Shown: positions 27,680 through 37,969 of the stretch, in pieces
Layout: each line of letters begins with the position of its first letter
How positions within the stretch are numbered: position 1 is the first letter of the stretch
From: Flavobacteriales bacterium
GTDB lineage: Bacteria > Bacteroidota > Bacteroidia > Flavobacteriales_C > GCA-002722245
Length of the DNA: 64,000 nucleotides
Assembly: GCA_002722245.1 (NCBI GenBank)
Contig: PBLA01000033.1
Span: 165,178-229,177, forward strand
Direction of reading: 5' to 3'
Position numbers and translations under genes: made by a program
Notes under the pieces: generated by a model
Told to the model about the DNA's origin: nothing
Seen by the model: only the letters and a program-made list of their open reading frames with translations
The model's database searches: none

Positions 27680-29962
27680 ATGGCCAAACTAAGAAAACAA
27701 GAAGCGCTCGACTATCATGCTCAAGGGAAACCTGGTAAAATTGAAGTCATCCCCACAAAACCTTACAGCACGCAAAGAGATTTGTCGCTTGCGTATTCAC
27801 CAGGCGTTGCAGAACCTTGCTTGGCAATTGCTGAAAATAAAGATGCTATATACAAATACACAGCAAAGTCTAATCTTGTGGCTGTAATTTCAAATGGAAC
27901 GGCTGTTTTAGGTCTTGGCGACATAGGACCCGAAGCCTCAAAACCTGTTATGGAAGGAAAAGGTCTTCTCTTTAAGATATTTGCAGATTTAGACTGCTTT
28001 GATATTGAAGTAGATGCCACGGATGTTGATAAATTTATCGATACTGTTAAAGCGATATCACCCACATTTGGAGGGATAAACTTAGAGGACATTAAGGCTC
28101 CTGAATGCTTTGAAATTGAGCAAAGACTAAAAGATGAATTGGATATTCCAATTATGCATGATGATCAGCATGGCACAGCTATCATAACAACGGCTGGTTT
28201 ATTAAATGCTCTTGAAATAGCAGGAAAAAATATTGAGCAAGTCAAAATAGTGGTCAATGGAGCTGGAGCATCAGCGGTGAGTTGTGCTAAGCTTTACATT
28301 TCGTTGGGGGCAAAGAAAGAAAATATTCTAATGGTAGATTCTAAAGGGGTCATAAAACCATCACGAGGAAATTTAACCGAGCAAAAATTATACTTCGCTA
28401 ACGAGGTAAACGCCTCAACGTTGGAAGAAGCGATAAAGGGTGCGGATGTTTTCCTAGGTCTTTCAAAAGGAAATATTTTATCGCCTGAAATGGTTCAAAC
28501 AATGGCTGAAAATCCCATTGTATTTGCCTGTGCAAATCCTGATCCTGAAATTGCTTACAACGTTGCTGTATCCTCTAGAGAGGATATTATTATTGCTACA
28601 GGACGATCAGATCACCCTAATCAAGTAAATAACGTTATTGGATTTCCATTTATCTTTCGTGGGGCAATGGATGTAAATGCTTCTGCCATAAATGAAGAGA
28701 TGAAAATCGCTGCTGTTAAAGCAATTGCCGCGCTTGCTAAAGAACCTGTTCCCGAAGAGGTGAGCAAAGCTTACAATCTTAAAAACATAGTTTTTGGAAA
28801 AGAGTATATTATTCCAAAACCTACAGATCAGCGATTAATCTCTATTGTAGCACCTGCAGTAGCAAAAGCTGCAATGGATTCTGGTGTTGCTCGAAAACCA
28901 ATTGAAAATTGGGAGAAATATAAGCAGGAATTAATTAGTCGAATGGGCTATGATAGTACACTCATGCAACAGGTTACCCTTCGCGCTAAACAAAATCCAC
29001 AAAAGGTAGTTTTTGCAGAGGCCGACAACTACAAGGTATTAAAAGCTGCTCAAACAGTATTTGACGAAGGTGTGTGTACACCGATTCTTCTCGGAAGTAA
29101 GGAAAACATTGCTGATTTAATTGAGGAATATCAATTAGATCTAGAGGGAGTTGAAATAATTGACACACGATCGGAGGAAGCTAAGCCAAAACGAAAACAA
29201 TATGGCGAGGTACTTTATCAAAAAAGAAACCGCCGAGGAGTAACACGATACGAAGCAGATAAAATTATGCGAAGTAGAAACTATTATGGAAGTATGATGG
29301 TGGAAACAGGTGAAGCAGATGCTTTAATTACAGGTGTTACTCGAAAATATAAGGATTCTATTCGACCCTCTTTGCAAGCTATTGGTGTGGATAGTAAAAT
29401 TGGGAAATTAGCAGGAATGTATCTGGTGCTGACCAAACATAATGGGCCATTTTTCTTTGCTGATACGACCATTAACCAGCATCCTACCGCGCAAGATTTG
29501 GCAGACATTGCTGTATTAACACATAATGCAGTGAAAGAATTTAATATTGAACCTCGAATTGCCATGTTGAGTTACTCCAATTTTGGCTCAGTAGATGGAA
29601 GAAGTCCGGACAGAGTTCGGGAAGCGGTGAAAATTCTACATCAAACGCATCCAGATATTATTGTTGATGGAGATGTGCAAGCAAACTTTGCGGTTAATCC
29701 TCAATTAATGAATGAGCAATTCCCGTTTTCAAAACTTGGCGACAAAGGAGCGAACACCCTCGTTTTTCCAAACCTTTCATCGGGTAATATCTCCTACAAA
29801 TTGTTGCAACAGATGGGTGATCTCGAAGTTATTGGCCCGTTATTACTTGGCATGAATAAGTCCGTTCATATTATGCAATTGGGCGCAAGTGTTCGGGAGA
29901 TTGTAAACATGACAACCTTAGCCGTTGTTGACGCACAAGTAAAACAAGCAAAACAAGTATGA
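27680..29962 (+). CDS. maeB: NADP-dependent malic enzyme with phosphotransacetylase-like C-terminal domain
   Basis: This enzyme oxidatively decarboxylates malate to pyruvate. The 760-residue protein has an N-terminal malic enzyme region (1-410) with YSPGVAEPCLAI, the metal-binding HDDQHGTAII, and the nucleotide loop IVVNGAGASAVSCAKLYI. The C-terminal half (about 430-755) is a phosphate acetyl/butyryltransferase-like domain, present in MaeB proteins and thought to be regulatory rather than catalytic. Its stop overlaps the ruvA start by four bases (ATGA), so translation is coupled with ruvA. Confidence 0.94.
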   Translation: MAKLRKQEALDYHAQGKPGKIEVIPTKPYSTQRDLSLAYSPGVAEPCLAIAENKDAIYKYTAKSNLVAVISNGTAVLGLGDIGPEASKPVMEGKGLLFKIFADLDCFDIEVDATDVDKFIDTVKAISPTFGGINLEDIKAPECFEIEQRLKDELDIPIMHDDQHGTAIITTAGLLNALEIAGKNIEQVKIVVNGAGASAVSCAKLYISLGAKKENILMVDSKGVIKPSRGNLTEQKLYFANEVNASTLEEAIKGADVFLGLSKGNILSPEMVQTMAENPIVFACANPDPEIAYNVAVSSREDIIIATGRSDHPNQVNNVIGFPFIFRGAMDVNASAINEEMKIAAVKAIAALAKEPVPEEVSKAYNLKNIVFGKEYIIPKPTDQRLISIVAPAVAKAAMDSGVARKPIENWEKYKQELISRMGYDSTLMQQVTLRAKQNPQKVVFAEADNYKVLKAAQTVFDEGVCTPILLGSKENIADLIEEYQLDLEGVEIIDTRSEEAKPKRKQYGEVLYQKRNRRGVTRYEADKIMRSRNYYGSMMVETGEADALITGVTRKYKDSIRPSLQAIGVDSKIGKLAGMYLVLTKHNGPFFFADTTINQHPTAQDLADIAVLTHNAVKEFNIEPRIAMLSYSNFGSVDGRSPDRVREAVKILHQTHPDIIVDGDVQANFAVNPQLMNEQFPFSKLGDKGANTLVFPNLSSGNISYKLLQQMGDLEVIGPLLLGMNKSVHIMQLGASVREIVNMTTLAVVDAQVKQAKQV

Positions 29963-30543
29963 TTCACCATATAAAAGGACGATTAGTTGAAAAAGCACCA
30001 ACTCATGCAATTATTGAAGCAAATGGCGTTGGATATTTCTTGAACATTTCATTAATCACATTTTCAAAATTGGGAAATGACGAAAACTGTACCTTGTATA
30101 CCCATTTATCAATTAAAGAAGATGCGCATACGCTTTATGGATTTTTCGAAAAAAGTGAGCGTGAAATTTTTCGTCAACTTATTTCAGTAAATGGCGTTGG
30201 GGCAAGCACAGCAAGAGTAATGTTATCCAGTTTAACCGCAGAAGAAATCACTGCTGCTATTGTTACAGGAGACGTGACCACGTTAAAGGGCATCAAAGGC
30301 ATTGGGGCTAAATCTGCGCAACGAATCATTGTAGACCTCAAGGACAAGTTAGGTAAAGTTGAGGGTGTTGAACAAAATATTTTAACATTTGCTAACAATA
30401 CAACAAGAGATGAAGCGTTATCTGCATTACTGGCATTAGGTTTCACCAAAAATTCCGTGGAAAAAGTTTTAAATAAGGCACTAAAGACTCAACCAGAATT
30501 GGATGTAGAAGATTTAATAAAAGAAGCGTTGAAAAATCTTTAG
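29959..30543 (+). CDS. ruvA: Holliday junction branch migration protein RuvA
   Basis: RuvA binds the four-way Holliday junction and recruits the RuvB motor. The 194-residue protein starts MIHHIKGRLVEKAPTHAIIE (OB-fold domain). It has the two helix-hairpin-helix motifs SVNGVGASTARVML and LKGIKGIGAKSAQRII, and a C-terminal RuvB-interacting domain (about 145-194; EALSALLALGF). It overlaps maeB by four bases, and the sprA TTG start follows its stop after a single base. Confidence 0.95.
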   Translation: MIHHIKGRLVEKAPTHAIIEANGVGYFLNISLITFSKLGNDENCTLYTHLSIKEDAHTLYGFFEKSEREIFRQLISVNGVGASTARVMLSSLTAEEITAAIVTGDVTTLKGIKGIGAKSAQRIIVDLKDKLGKVEGVEQNILTFANNTTRDEALSALLALGFTKNSVEKVLNKALKTQPELDVEDLIKEALKNL

Positions 30544-30544
30544 A

Positions 30545-33500
30545 TTGAATTTATTGAATTACATAAAATGGTACTGCTTTGGGATTCTTTTATTCATTGT
30601 AAACAGTGAATCTTTTGCGCAATATAGCGATTCACTTCAGCTTCCTTTCAATCTTCATGACCAGAATCAACAACCTTTTGACCTTAATGACCCAGCAGAT
30701 ATTGAATATGAGGTCATATACGACCCTGTTACAAACACCTATAATGTTAAAGAAAAATTAGGCGATAAAGAATATCGACCAGGTGATGAGAAACAATTTG
30801 ATGACTTTTGGAATGATCGGTATAAAGAGGCTGAGAAAGATTATTGGAAAGAAAAACAAAAAGAAAGTTCAGATAACACATCCGGAGAGTCTCTGTTTGA
30901 TGGGTTAGACATTGAAAAAAATCCACTTGGCTCTATTTTTGGTGATAATACAATTGAAATAAAGCCTCAAGGTTCAGCAGAATTAATCTTTGGAGTAACA
31001 TCCACAAAAACAGAAAACCCCATTATTCGTGTCCAAAGTCAACGGGTAACCAGTTTTGATTTTGATGAAAAAATCCAGTTAAACGTTACAGGGAAAATTG
31101 GGGATAAATTGGAATTAGGAACAAGTTACAATACGGAAGCTTCATTTGATTTTGAAAATCAAATGAAGCTTCAATTTGAGGGAAAAGAAGATGAGATCCT
31201 TAAAAATATTGAACTTGGTAATGTTTCTATGCCATTGAACTCTACCTTAATTCAAGGTAGTCAGAGTTTATTTGGTGTGAAATCAGAAATGCAATTTGGG
31301 AAATTAAAAGTTCAAACGGTTTTGTCCCAGCAAAAATCTGAATCCAAAACCATTGAATTGAGTGGAGGTGTTCAAACAAAGGAATTATACATTAATGCGG
31401 ATGAATATGAAGACAATCGTCACTTCTTTTTAGCAAAATACTTTGTGGATAACTACAACAGAGGGTTAAGGAATCCTCCTATTGTCATCTCTGATGTAAA
31501 CATTACAAAAATAGAAGTTTGGGTAACCAATGTAGGTATTACAGCCACAGTGGGTGCAAGAAATGTTATTGGGTTTATGGATTTGGCCGAAAACGATCCC
31601 TACGACAATAACTTAATTACTGCACTTACTAATTTACCCGATAACTCGAGCAACAGTTTGTACGCTCAAATTAATACTGACCCTCTCATAAGACAATATA
31701 CTTCTGCATCAGGGAAACTCATTGGATCGGACTATAATTATACTGCCGGAGTCCACTTTAATAAAATTGAAAATGCCCGAAAATTAAATCCTTCGGAATA
31801 TTTTTTACACCCGCAACTTGGGTATCTTTCTCTCAATCGGAAAATGGAAGATGATGAAGTTATCGCTGTTGCATTTGAATATACCGTTAGAGGATCTAAT
31901 CAAGTTTACCAAGTAGGTGAATTTTCAGATGATGTTCCTGATGTTCAGTCTTCTATTTTTCTTAAAATGTTAAAGTCTACACAAGTCAATAATACAAAAG
32001 TTCCCCTTTGGGAATTAATGATGAAAAACGTGTATTCTCTTGGAACTTACGGTATTGATGCCAACACACTTGAAATTGATATTCGTTACAATGACCCAAG
32101 TACGAATAATGACATCAATTACTTCAAGGAGGTTACTGCTAACGAAAATGTTAAAGAAAAAAGATGGTTGGAAATTTTAGACTTAGATCGTTTAGACGTA
32201 AATCAAAATCTTCAACCTGACGGAAAATATGATATCATTGAAGGTCAAACCATTCGATTACAAAATGGAAAAATTTATTTCCCCGTACTTGAGCCTTTTG
32301 GTGCAAAATTAAGAGAGGAAATTAATGATGACCCTATTGCCGATAAATATGCATTTGACTCCCTGTATCATGTGAGTAAATTCCGAGCTAAAAATGAATT
32401 TCCAACACAAAATCGTTTCAGAATTTATGCGCGTTATTCCTCTAAAAGTAACGTGATTAACTTAAATTCTTTCAGTATTCCTAAGGATGCTGTTACGGTC
32501 ACTGCCGGAGGACGAAAACTAACAGAAGGAGTGGATTTCAGAGTAGATTACAACATGGGACAAGTAACTATTCTCAATGAGTCCATTCTCAACTCGAATA
32601 CTCCTATACGGGTAAATGTTGAAAGTAACTCAATGTTTAGTATTATGAGTAAAACCTTATTTGGAACCCATTTAGAATATGAGGTGAATAAAGACTTTCA
32701 CATTGGTGGAACATTAATGAATTTAACAGAACGTCCTCTTACACAAAAGGTGAATCAAGGAGAAGAACCTATTAGAAATACCATGTGGGGGCTTAATACA
32801 GATTACAGAACAGAATCTCAATATTTAACAAAGCTTATTGATAAACTCCCCTTTATTGAAACTAAAGAAAAGTCATCAATTGAGGTAAAAGGTGAATTTG
32901 CACAGTTGATTCCAGGCTCTCCCAGAGCAATAGAAAATCAAGGCGACGCTGTTTCATTTATTGATGATTTTGAAGCGGGGCAAACAGGTATTGATATTCG
33001 AAACAGGATTGCCTGGACCTTATCTTCAACACCGCAAAACAACCCAGAATGGCCAGAAGGGGATTCAATTAATGCGTTAGTTTATGGATATAATCGGGCA
33101 AAATTAGCTTGGTATTACATCGATCCTTTATTTGGAGATGATAATGGTATTACTACACCCGATCACATTAAAGGAAATAAAACCATTCAAGAAAACTTAT
33201 ACCAAAGAATTGTACTTCAGGAAGAAATTTATCCTCAAAAAAGTCTTGCAGTTGGTGAACCTCCAACTCTTCAAACATTGGATTTAGCCTACTTTCCTGA
33301 GGAAAGAGGGCCCTATAATTTCGATACTACTGGATCTGCAGGAATATCTCAAGGTATTGACAAAACAACTGGTATACTTAATGCGCCAGAGACGCGTTGG
33401 GGAGGAATAATGCGAAAAATTGATTATGTTGATTTTGCCAACCAAAACATAGAATTCATTGAGTTTTGGGTTATGGATCCCTTTCCTGAGGACCCTTCAT

Positions 33501-36500
33501 CCTCAAGAGATCCTATAACAGCATTCAATGGCTCAATGGAAGGAGGAGATTTATATATTCATATCGGTAATATCTCTGAAGACATCCTCAGAGATGGAAG
33601 AAAATCATTTGAAAACGGGATACCTACACCCAATGACCCAGATGTAGAAGTAGATACAACTGCATGGGGATTTGTTTCCAACAAAATCAACCTTGTGAAT
33701 GCATTTGACAATGATGTGCAATCTCGAGAACTTCAAGATATTGGCTTTGATGGGATGAGTGATGCCAATGAGGCTATTATCTATAGCGATTACTTAAATT
33801 ATTTTGACGAGAATATTCGAGGAACAATTGAAGCGGATCCTGGAGCAGATAATTATCAATACTTTCGAGGGCAAGAACTCGATGATGCTTCGGCTAATGT
33901 AATTGAACGCTACAAAAACTTCAATGGACCCGACGGAAACTCTCCTACACAAGAACAAACAGGATTAGATTATGTAAGTACAGCAACTACGCTTCCCGAT
34001 ATTGAGGACTTAAACAGAGACAACACGCTGAGTGAGGGTGAAAGTTATTATGAGTATAAAATTTCAATGCGGCCGAACGATTTAACAGAACAAACAATCG
34101 CAAATGGTGAAAACTATTTAGTTCAGAGGGTACCCGTAACTGTCTCCGGATCAGGAAAAAAAGTAAACTGGTATAACTTTCGGATCCCTGTGAAATCTCC
34201 AGATAACACAATTGGAAATATTGAAGGATATCAATCCATTCGTTTTATGAGAATGGCTTTAAAGGGTTGGGAGGCTCCTGTAGTTCTTCGATTTGGGTCT
34301 TTGGATTTGATGCGTTCAGACTGGCGAAAATATGAAGATGACCTGTCTGACGAAAACGTGACACCTAGCTCCACTCCATTTTTTAATGTTGGTGCCGTTA
34401 ATTTAGAGGAAGACTCTAAAAAAGAACCAATTCCATATGTGTTACCTCCAAATACTCAGCGACAATTTAATTTAGGTTCTCAAGCGCAAGAGAACGAGCA
34501 GGCCATGCAATTGGTGCTCTGCAATTTAGAAGGAGGTGATGCTCAGGCCATGTATAAACCAGTCAGCCTAGATTTACTCTCATATAAACGCATTCAAATG
34601 GATATTCATGCGGAGCAATCTCAAAATCAACCAGTGGATATTAACAATATGAACATGTCTGTTTTCATTCGTTTAGGTTCTGATTATACCGATAACTATT
34701 ATGAATATGAAATCCCCCTTATTTTTACTGATCCTACAACGTTACCCGATGGAGATGATCAAAAACGTGAAGCGATATGGGATGCGGCAAATCGTATGGA
34801 TTTTAATTACGAAGAGGTCTTTGCGAATTTAAAAGCGTCGAGAAATGATTTGGAGTTTGATCGAACCTTAAGATATTCTATTCAAGATGGTAAAAATAAT
34901 GCCATTGTAAAGGGAAATCCAAGTATGGCTAATATCACTTCGTTGATGATTGGTGTTCGAAACAATAATCCCTCCGAAGCGGGTAATGAGCGGTGTGCTG
35001 AAATATGGGTAAATGAACTGCGTTTATCAGAATTTGATCGACAGGGCGGTTGGGCAAGTACTGCAAGTTTAAACATGAAGTTAGCCGATTTAGGAAATGT
35101 GTCCTTATCAGGAGGGTATAGCACACCTGGATGGGGAACTATCGATCAAAAAGTAAGTGATCGATCACGAGAAACAGTTAGGAATGTTGACGCTGCCGGA
35201 AATTTTCAAATAGGTAAATTCTTTCCTGAACGCTATGGGATATCCTTGCCTGTTTACATGAGTTACAATCAAATTAGGAAAGACCCAAAGTTTAATCCGC
35301 TGGATACGGACATTCAAATCAAAAATCTAAAAAACGGAAAAGAAAAAACATACTTAAGGCAAGTAACTCCTGATAAACAAACTAGCAGAAGTATTAATCT
35401 TTCCAATGTTAAAAAACTGAGAACCAGTGCTAATGCCAAGAAGAAAAAACAATTTTATAACATTGAAAACTTTGATGCCACATTTGCTTACAATGAAAAC
35501 AATCGACAAGATGTCAATACCGCAACAGATAAAATACTCAATTACAAAGGAGGATTAAATTACACCTTTAGTCACCGCCCGAAATCGATTAAACCCTTTC
35601 GAAAAACACCAATTATTAAATCAATAGAGAAAAAACATTTAGCCAAATTGAGTAAAGAGGAAAAAGTATTACAAGATTCTTTAAAAGCGATTAGAGGCAG
35701 TTTTGACACAAAGCGAACAACAAAGCGCATTCAAAAAGAACTCACAGAACTTAAAAAAGAAAAAGTGGCATATAAAAGGAGAATGTCACGATTAAAAAGA
35801 TCTAATTATTTAAAGCTATACCGAGACTTTAATTTCCAGTATGTCCCTCAACAAGTGAGTGTGAAAACAAACATGAATAGAATGTTTAGTATGCGCGAAA
35901 TGCGAAATGTATCGAGTGATCCTGATGCCGACCTTAAAATAGAACCTACATTCAATAAAAATTGGTTTTTCGATAGAGATTACAGTGTAAAATGGAACGT
36001 AATGAAGCCTCTAAAACTAACTTACAATGCGAGTAATAAAGCACTCATTGATGAGCCTTATGGGGAAATTGATGAAGACTTTGAAAAAGAATCCATCTGG
36101 TCCAATATTATGAAACTCGGTAGAAATACACTGTTTACTCAAAATTTCAATGCCAACTACAGAATACCAATTAATAAATTCCCTTGGACAAGTTGGATAA
36201 CCTCTAATGCTAAATATACAGGGAAATTTGACTGGCAGGCCACTAACCCTGCTTTTGTAGACTCAATTGGTAATACCATTTCTAATAGTAATAGTCGTCA
36301 AATTAATGGTCAATTCAATATGGTTACGCTCTATAACAAATCAAAATACCTCAAAAAAATAAATAAAAAATCAAAGAAACGAAAGAAGCCTAAACCTAAA
36401 ATAGAGTCCCCAAAAAAACCAACAGTTAACGATTCAACAAAAACTTTACCAAAAGGAGATCCGATCAAAGTAAAAGACATTATTGAACACTCCATAAGAG

Positions 36501-37873
36501 CAATGATGGCATTGCGAACGGTATCAATTAATTATAATGAAAATAAAGGGACCTTTCTACCTGGATTTATGGGAGAAACTCAACTCATGGGTATGGATCC
36601 CCGATTAGGCTTTGCCCCAGGCTATGATTTCGCTTTTGGTAGTCAAATCGATATTCTTGAAAAAGGAATTAAAAACAATTGGTTTAATACCAATACCAAT
36701 CTCATCACGCAACAGGTTGCTAAAACCAGTAAACAAACTCTAAATGCACGCGCTACTGTTGAACCTTTTAAGCAATTTAAGGTTAACCTCTCTGCTACGA
36801 GTAACCTTACAACCAACGATAATTTCTTTTATCAAATTGATAATACTATGAGTAAAGGATACCGAGAGGACTCACGATTAAAAATGCAACAGTTCTCAGT
36901 TACCTATAATACTTTCGCTACATCATTCTCAAAGTCAGTCACCCATCAAGGATCAAATGCTTATGCTACCATGTTAGCGAATAGGGCAACAATTGCTTCA
37001 AGATTAGCAGAAACTGCTAAATCAGCAGGTAATTACAGCGGAAGTACAAATGATGCGGTTACAAACGGCTATAGTTTAAAACAATCGGAAGTTCTTCTCT
37101 ATTCCTTCTTATCGGCCTACAGTGGTCAAAGTCCAAAACGCATCAAACTTCACGATACACAAACCCCAAATTCAACACGAGGCTTCTTTCCTCAAATCAG
37201 AATTCCAGATTGGCGATTTAATTACAATGGATTAAAAAACCTTGAGTTTATCAAGAGACATTTCAAATCTATTTCTTTATCTCACTCTTACAAAAGTACG
37301 TTAAGTATGAATGGTGTAAGAAATGAGTTAGCTTTTGATGGTATTGGAGCACTCTCAGAAAATGGTGATTTTGAAACAAATATTGACTACACGACACTTG
37401 ACGTATCAATTAAAGAATCCTTTAGTCCGCTCGTAAAGGTAGATATGAAATGGAGAAACTCTATTCTTTCAAAAGTTGAGGTTAAAAAAACAAGAACAAT
37501 CGGTTTAAACATTGGAGGTGCCTCTGTTACCGAAAACAATACGTGGGATTTTGTTCTTGGAGGGGGCTATACTATAAAAGATCTGGAAATCCCTAATGTT
37601 GAAATTAAGGGGCGAAAACTAAAATCAGATTTAAATTTAAGGTTGGATATTTCAATAAAAAGCACAAGTCTCACTATGCTTCAAATTGATCAAAATGGTC
37701 AGACTACAAGTGGTGGACTGATTACTGCTATCAAACTATCTGGAGATTATAAAGTAAGCGCTAAAGTAACGGCAAGAGCATTCTACGATCAAACAATAAA
37801 TACGCCATATATTCAAAGTTCATTCCCAAGCTCCACTACAAAAGGAGGGGTAAGCATTCGATTTACATTATAG
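30545..37873 (+). CDS. sprA: SprA, outer-membrane translocon of the type IX secretion system
   Basis: SprA (Sov) is the very large outer-membrane beta-barrel through which T9SS cargo leaves the cell; it is also needed for gliding in flavobacteria. The 2442 residues match its usual size. The start is TTG at 30545, followed by a signal peptide (NLLNYIKWYCFGILLFIVNS...FAQ). Conserved SprA stretches include IEIKPQGSAELIFG and FDEKIQLNVTGKIGDKLELG, FIDDFEAGQTGIDIRNR, AEIWVNELRLSEFD, and a C-terminal barrel end GVSIRFTL. It is encoded next to ruvA, an arrangement known from other Bacteroidota. The two type B cargo proteins in this window would depend on it. Confidence 0.95.
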   Translation: MNLLNYIKWYCFGILLFIVNSESFAQYSDSLQLPFNLHDQNQQPFDLNDPADIEYEVIYDPVTNTYNVKEKLGDKEYRPGDEKQFDDFWNDRYKEAEKDYWKEKQKESSDNTSGESLFDGLDIEKNPLGSIFGDNTIEIKPQGSAELIFGVTSTKTENPIIRVQSQRVTSFDFDEKIQLNVTGKIGDKLELGTSYNTEASFDFENQMKLQFEGKEDEILKNIELGNVSMPLNSTLIQGSQSLFGVKSEMQFGKLKVQTVLSQQKSESKTIELSGGVQTKELYINADEYEDNRHFFLAKYFVDNYNRGLRNPPIVISDVNITKIEVWVTNVGITATVGARNVIGFMDLAENDPYDNNLITALTNLPDNSSNSLYAQINTDPLIRQYTSASGKLIGSDYNYTAGVHFNKIENARKLNPSEYFLHPQLGYLSLNRKMEDDEVIAVAFEYTVRGSNQVYQVGEFSDDVPDVQSSIFLKMLKSTQVNNTKVPLWELMMKNVYSLGTYGIDANTLEIDIRYNDPSTNNDINYFKEVTANENVKEKRWLEILDLDRLDVNQNLQPDGKYDIIEGQTIRLQNGKIYFPVLEPFGAKLREEINDDPIADKYAFDSLYHVSKFRAKNEFPTQNRFRIYARYSSKSNVINLNSFSIPKDAVTVTAGGRKLTEGVDFRVDYNMGQVTILNESILNSNTPIRVNVESNSMFSIMSKTLFGTHLEYEVNKDFHIGGTLMNLTERPLTQKVNQGEEPIRNTMWGLNTDYRTESQYLTKLIDKLPFIETKEKSSIEVKGEFAQLIPGSPRAIENQGDAVSFIDDFEAGQTGIDIRNRIAWTLSSTPQNNPEWPEGDSINALVYGYNRAKLAWYYIDPLFGDDNGITTPDHIKGNKTIQENLYQRIVLQEEIYPQKSLAVGEPPTLQTLDLAYFPEERGPYNFDTTGSAGISQGIDKTTGILNAPETRWGGIMRKIDYVDFANQNIEFIEFWVMDPFPEDPSSSRDPITAFNGSMEGGDLYIHIGNISEDILRDGRKSFENGIPTPNDPDVEVDTTAWGFVSNKINLVNAFDNDVQSRELQDIGFDGMSDANEAIIYSDYLNYFDENIRGTIEADPGADNYQYFRGQELDDASANVIERYKNFNGPDGNSPTQEQTGLDYVSTATTLPDIEDLNRDNTLSEGESYYEYKISMRPNDLTEQTIANGENYLVQRVPVTVSGSGKKVNWYNFRIPVKSPDNTIGNIEGYQSIRFMRMALKGWEAPVVLRFGSLDLMRSDWRKYEDDLSDENVTPSSTPFFNVGAVNLEEDSKKEPIPYVLPPNTQRQFNLGSQAQENEQAMQLVLCNLEGGDAQAMYKPVSLDLLSYKRIQMDIHAEQSQNQPVDINNMNMSVFIRLGSDYTDNYYEYEIPLIFTDPTTLPDGDDQKREAIWDAANRMDFNYEEVFANLKASRNDLEFDRTLRYSIQDGKNNAIVKGNPSMANITSLMIGVRNNNPSEAGNERCAEIWVNELRLSEFDRQGGWASTASLNMKLADLGNVSLSGGYSTPGWGTIDQKVSDRSRETVRNVDAAGNFQIGKFFPERYGISLPVYMSYNQIRKDPKFNPLDTDIQIKNLKNGKEKTYLRQVTPDKQTSRSINLSNVKKLRTSANAKKKKQFYNIENFDATFAYNENNRQDVNTATDKILNYKGGLNYTFSHRPKSIKPFRKTPIIKSIEKKHLAKLSKEEKVLQDSLKAIRGSFDTKRTTKRIQKELTELKKEKVAYKRRMSRLKRSNYLKLYRDFNFQYVPQQVSVKTNMNRMFSMREMRNVSSDPDADLKIEPTFNKNWFFDRDYSVKWNVMKPLKLTYNASNKALIDEPYGEIDEDFEKESIWSNIMKLGRNTLFTQNFNANYRIPINKFPWTSWITSNAKYTGKFDWQATNPAFVDSIGNTISNSNSRQINGQFNMVTLYNKSKYLKKINKKSKKRKKPKPKIESPKKPTVNDSTKTLPKGDPIKVKDIIEHSIRAMMALRTVSINYNENKGTFLPGFMGETQLMGMDPRLGFAPGYDFAFGSQIDILEKGIKNNWFNTNTNLITQQVAKTSKQTLNARATVEPFKQFKVNLSATSNLTTNDNFFYQIDNTMSKGYREDSRLKMQQFSVTYNTFATSFSKSVTHQGSNAYATMLANRATIASRLAETAKSAGNYSGSTNDAVTNGYSLKQSEVLLYSFLSAYSGQSPKRIKLHDTQTPNSTRGFFPQIRIPDWRFNYNGLKNLEFIKRHFKSISLSHSYKSTLSMNGVRNELAFDGIGALSENGDFETNIDYTTLDVSIKESFSPLVKVDMKWRNSILSKVEVKKTRTIGLNIGGASVTENNTWDFVLGGGYTIKDLEIPNVEIKGRKLKSDLNLRLDISIKSTSLTMLQIDQNGQTTSGGLITAIKLSGDYKVSAKVTARAFYDQTINTPYIQSSFPSSTTKGGVSIRFTL

Positions 37874-37937
37874 ATTTTATAAATACATACATCTCTTATC
37901 ATTCATAATCAGGTTTCAAAAGAAGAGATTGTATACT

Positions 37938-37945
37938 TATCTTTG
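37938..37945 (+). promoter_or_regulatory. -7 element TATCTTTG before the HNH-like gene
   Basis: An exact TAnnTTTG match lies 24 bases upstream of the ATG at 37970, in the short gap after sprA. It gives the next gene its own promoter. Confidence 0.5.
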
Positions 37946-37969
37946 CGATACCCTAATTTTTAAACTATC